From the NCBI RefSeq assembly GCF_015277815.1, contig NZ_CP063813.1, positions 2,542,001 to 2,606,000 on the forward strand: DNA of 64,000 nucleotides, given 5' to 3'. The notes below the pieces were generated by a model. It ran no database searches, was not told the DNA's origin, and worked only from the letters and a program-made list of their open reading frames with translations. Shown here piece after piece: positions 62,287 to 64,000 of this stretch. The stretch comes from Microbacterium atlanticum (GTDB lineage: Bacteria > Actinomycetota > Actinomycetes > Actinomycetales > Microbacteriaceae). The position numbers were made by a program, and so were the translations under genes. Within the stretch, counting starts at the first letter, position 1; every line of letters starts with the position of its first letter.

Positions 62287-64000
62287 CCACCGCCGGCGCG
62301 GTGCTGCGGGGCGCGATGCCGCCGGCGCGGCGGTTCTGGTGGACCCTCGCGGCGGGCTTCGCGTCGGAGGCATCCGCCGTCGCGCTGCTCGCCGTCAGCG
62401 CGTGGCTCATCGTGCGGGCGAGTGAGCAGCCGCCCGTGCTGTACCTGTCGTTCGCCGTCGTGGGTGTGCGATTCTTCGCCATCTCCCGTGCCGTGTTCCG
62501 CTATCTGGAGCGACTCACCGGGCATGACGCGGCGCTGGGTCAGCTGTCGTCGACGCGCGCGGACCTGGTGCGGCGCCTCGTGCCCCTGGCCCCCGACGGG
62601 CTCACCCGGACGCGGCGCGGCTCCGTCCTCGGCGCGCTCGTCGACGACGTGGACGAGCTCCAGGATCTGCCGCTGCGGGTGGTGCAGCCACTGGTGTCGT
62701 CGATGCTCGTCGCGCTGGGCGCGGTCGTGCTCGTCGCCCTCGTGTGGTGGCCGGCCGCGCTGACCCTGCTGGCCTGCCTCGCGTCGGCCGGCGCCGTCGC
62801 CACGCTGTGGGGCTGGGCGGCCGGTGCCCGCGCCGAGCGCACGATCGCCCCGCTGCGGGCAGACCTCGCCGACGCCATACTCGACCACCTGTCGAGCCTG
62901 GACGTGCTCGCGGCGTACGGAGCGGAGCAGCGCAGCCGTGCCCGCATCGCGCGCGCCGACGCCGCGCTGCGCCGCGCGGTCGTGCGGCGCGCCGGCGCCC
63001 AGGCCGGCACGGGAGCGCTCGTGTCGCTGCTGGCCGGCGCCGCGTCGATCGCCGCCGTGCTCGTGACGGCGCCGGCGGCGGCATCCGGAGCACTCGACGG
63101 CCCGTCGCTCGCGGTGGCCGTCCTCGTCCCCCTGGCGGTCTTCGAGGTGTTCGGCGCCGTCGCGCTGGCATCGGCGGCGTGGCGCCAGGTGCGGGCGGCC
63201 GCGGGCCGCATCGCGGACGCGCTCCCGACCGCGCCGCCCGAGCTCGCCCCGGAGTCGGTCGCCCCCACCGGTCGCGCACCGGAGCTGCGAGGAGGCCTGC
63301 GCCTGCGCGGCGCGAGCGTCCGCTGGCCCGGCGCGACGCGGGCCGCCCTCGAGGACGTGGAGCTGGACATCCGGCCGGGAGAACGGATCCTCGTGCTCGG
63401 GTCGAGCGGCGCGGGCAAGAGCACGCTCGCGCACGCCCTGGTGCGGTTCCTCGAGACCGACGGCGGCTACGAGATCGGCGGGGAATCGGTGCACGACCTG
63501 TCGCCGGACGACGTTCGGCTCACCGTCGGCCTGTGCGAGCAGCATCCGATGCTCTTCGACGAGGACATCCGCCAGAATCTGCTCTTCGCCCGCGACACCG
63601 CGACCGACGCGGAGCTCGAGGCGGTGCTCGAGCGCGTGGGACTCGGACCATGGCTGCGCGAGCGGGGCGGGCTCGGCGCGCGCGTCGGCGAGCGCGGCGC
63701 GCTGGTGTCGGGCGGCCAGGCGCAGCGCATCGCGCTGGCCCGCGCCCTGCTGCGCGGTTTCCCGGTGCTGGTGCTCGACGAGCCGACGGCGGGCGTCGAC
63801 CCCGAGGCCTCCGATCGGCTGCTCGTGGACCTGCTGACGGCGGTGGGCGAGGATCAGTCCCTCGTGCTCATCTCGCACGTCGCCGTCCCCGAGGGGCTCG
63901 TGGACCGGGTGATCCGCATCGACGAAGGGCGTCTCGGCGAGCCGTCTCACATCGAGTCGATGCCTTTCGACCCAATCGACGCGTCCCGCACGCGCGGAAC
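62283..64000 (+). CDS. cydC: Thiol reductant ABC exporter subunit CydC (3' end outside window)
   Basis: The open frame starts at ATG 62283, overlapping the cydD stop by 4 bp, and runs to the last base without a stop (572 codons). It has an N-terminal transmembrane part, Walker A 'GSSGAGKSTLAHAL' near 376-389, signature 'VSGGQAQRIALARALL' near 475-490 and Walker B 'VLVLDEPTAGVDPE' near 496-509. The homologues end about here, so only a short tail is missing. It pairs with CydD. Confidence 0.93.
   Translation, partial: MTTAGAVLRGAMPPARRFWWTLAAGFASEASAVALLAVSAWLIVRASEQPPVLYLSFAVVGVRFFAISRAVFRYLERLTGHDAALGQLSSTRADLVRRLVPLAPDGLTRTRRGSVLGALVDDVDELQDLPLRVVQPLVSSMLVALGAVVLVALVWWPAALTLLACLASAGAVATLWGWAAGARAERTIAPLRADLADAILDHLSSLDVLAAYGAEQRSRARIARADAALRRAVVRRAGAQAGTGALVSLLAGAASIAAVLVTAPAAASGALDGPSLAVAVLVPLAVFEVFGAVALASAAWRQVRAAAGRIADALPTAPPELAPESVAPTGRAPELRGGLRLRGASVRWPGATRAALEDVELDIRPGERILVLGSSGAGKSTLAHALVRFLETDGGYEIGGESVHDLSPDDVRLTVGLCEQHPMLFDEDIRQNLLFARDTATDAELEAVLERVGLGPWLRERGGLGARVGERGALVSGGQAQRIALARALLRGFPVLVLDEPTAGVDPEASDRLLVDLLTAVGEDQSLVLISHVAVPEGLVDRVIRIDEGRLGEPSHIESMPFDPIDASRTRG

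Noticed and set aside
1..64000. CRISPR arrays, prophage, insertion sequences, rRNA
   Set aside because: No regularly spaced repeats, transposase or phage structural motifs, and no rRNA sequence seen in the window.

Overview
The window is GC-rich (roughly 70%) with tightly packed genes, GTG/TTG starts and many 1-4 bp start/stop overlaps. Gene content (DUF2510 and DUF7882 proteins, mycothiol-type arsenate reductases, F420-type LLM flavin oxidoreductases, MoxR-DUF58-TgpA operon, cydABDC) points to an actinobacterium of the Microbacteriaceae, most likely Microbacterium or a close relative. The genus is an inference from style and content. There is no prophage, insertion sequence, CRISPR array or rRNA.

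Layout. 1-5.8 kb: two overlapping envelope genes on the minus strand, then a MoxR ATPase / DUF58 / transglutaminase operon. 5.86-5.95 kb: tRNA-Ser(GGA). 6.07-11.63 kb: an arsenic-resistance island directly beside the tRNA. It holds a stand-alone ArsC, an ArsR-ArsC fusion, an ArsN-like acetyltransferase coupled to a flavoprotein, and a divergent arsR-aqpS-MFS operon. No ArsB or Acr3 pump is present. The island carries two unrelated operator families and lacks the GGATGCC heptamer found throughout the rest of the window. 11.7-18 kb: small stress and conserved proteins, including two DUF7882 paralogues, a bifunctional nuclease, an LLM oxidoreductase, an AraC regulator, a cupin, and a broken YcaQ/AlkZ-type gene. 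18-27.6 kb: glycosyltransferase, LLM oxidoreductase, a flavoprotein oxidase divergent from a LuxR regulator, NUDIX CoA pyrophosphatase, zinc alcohol dehydrogenase and M18 aminopeptidase. 27.7-36.3 kb: secreted lysozyme-like protein, GT2, an LLM/GH13 pair, SulP transporter, an exonuclease/phosphatase gene and a metallophosphoesterase. 36.4-47.1 kb: a collapsed msrB remnant coupled to msrA, a 6-phosphogluconate dehydrogenase/GyrI-like pair, UbiB-like kinase, PadR regulator, and flavodoxin and disulfide-reductase-like enzymes. 47.2-50.4 kb: an OpuC-type compatible-solute ABC operon with its own terminator. 50.5-57.8 kb: TrhO, SDR, a frameshifted amidase, Dps, a cysteine-rich HTH regulator, FdhD and MoaA. 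58-64 kb: cydABDC (cytochrome bd oxidase and its assembly exporter), with two FadR-type palindromes upstream. The last gene, cydC, runs off the window.

How the genes work together. Much of the set concerns redox and envelope stress: cytochrome bd, MsrA, Dps, several flavin oxidoreductases, osmolyte uptake and wall-modifying enzymes. Three genes (YcaQ/AlkZ-type, msrB, amidase) are broken, two of them by internal deletion. That suggests either gene decay or local assembly faults. The ars island is the clearest accessory region and the main candidate for new biology: the DNA-binding half of the ArsR-ArsC fusion has no cysteine, so sensing may run through the fused reductase.
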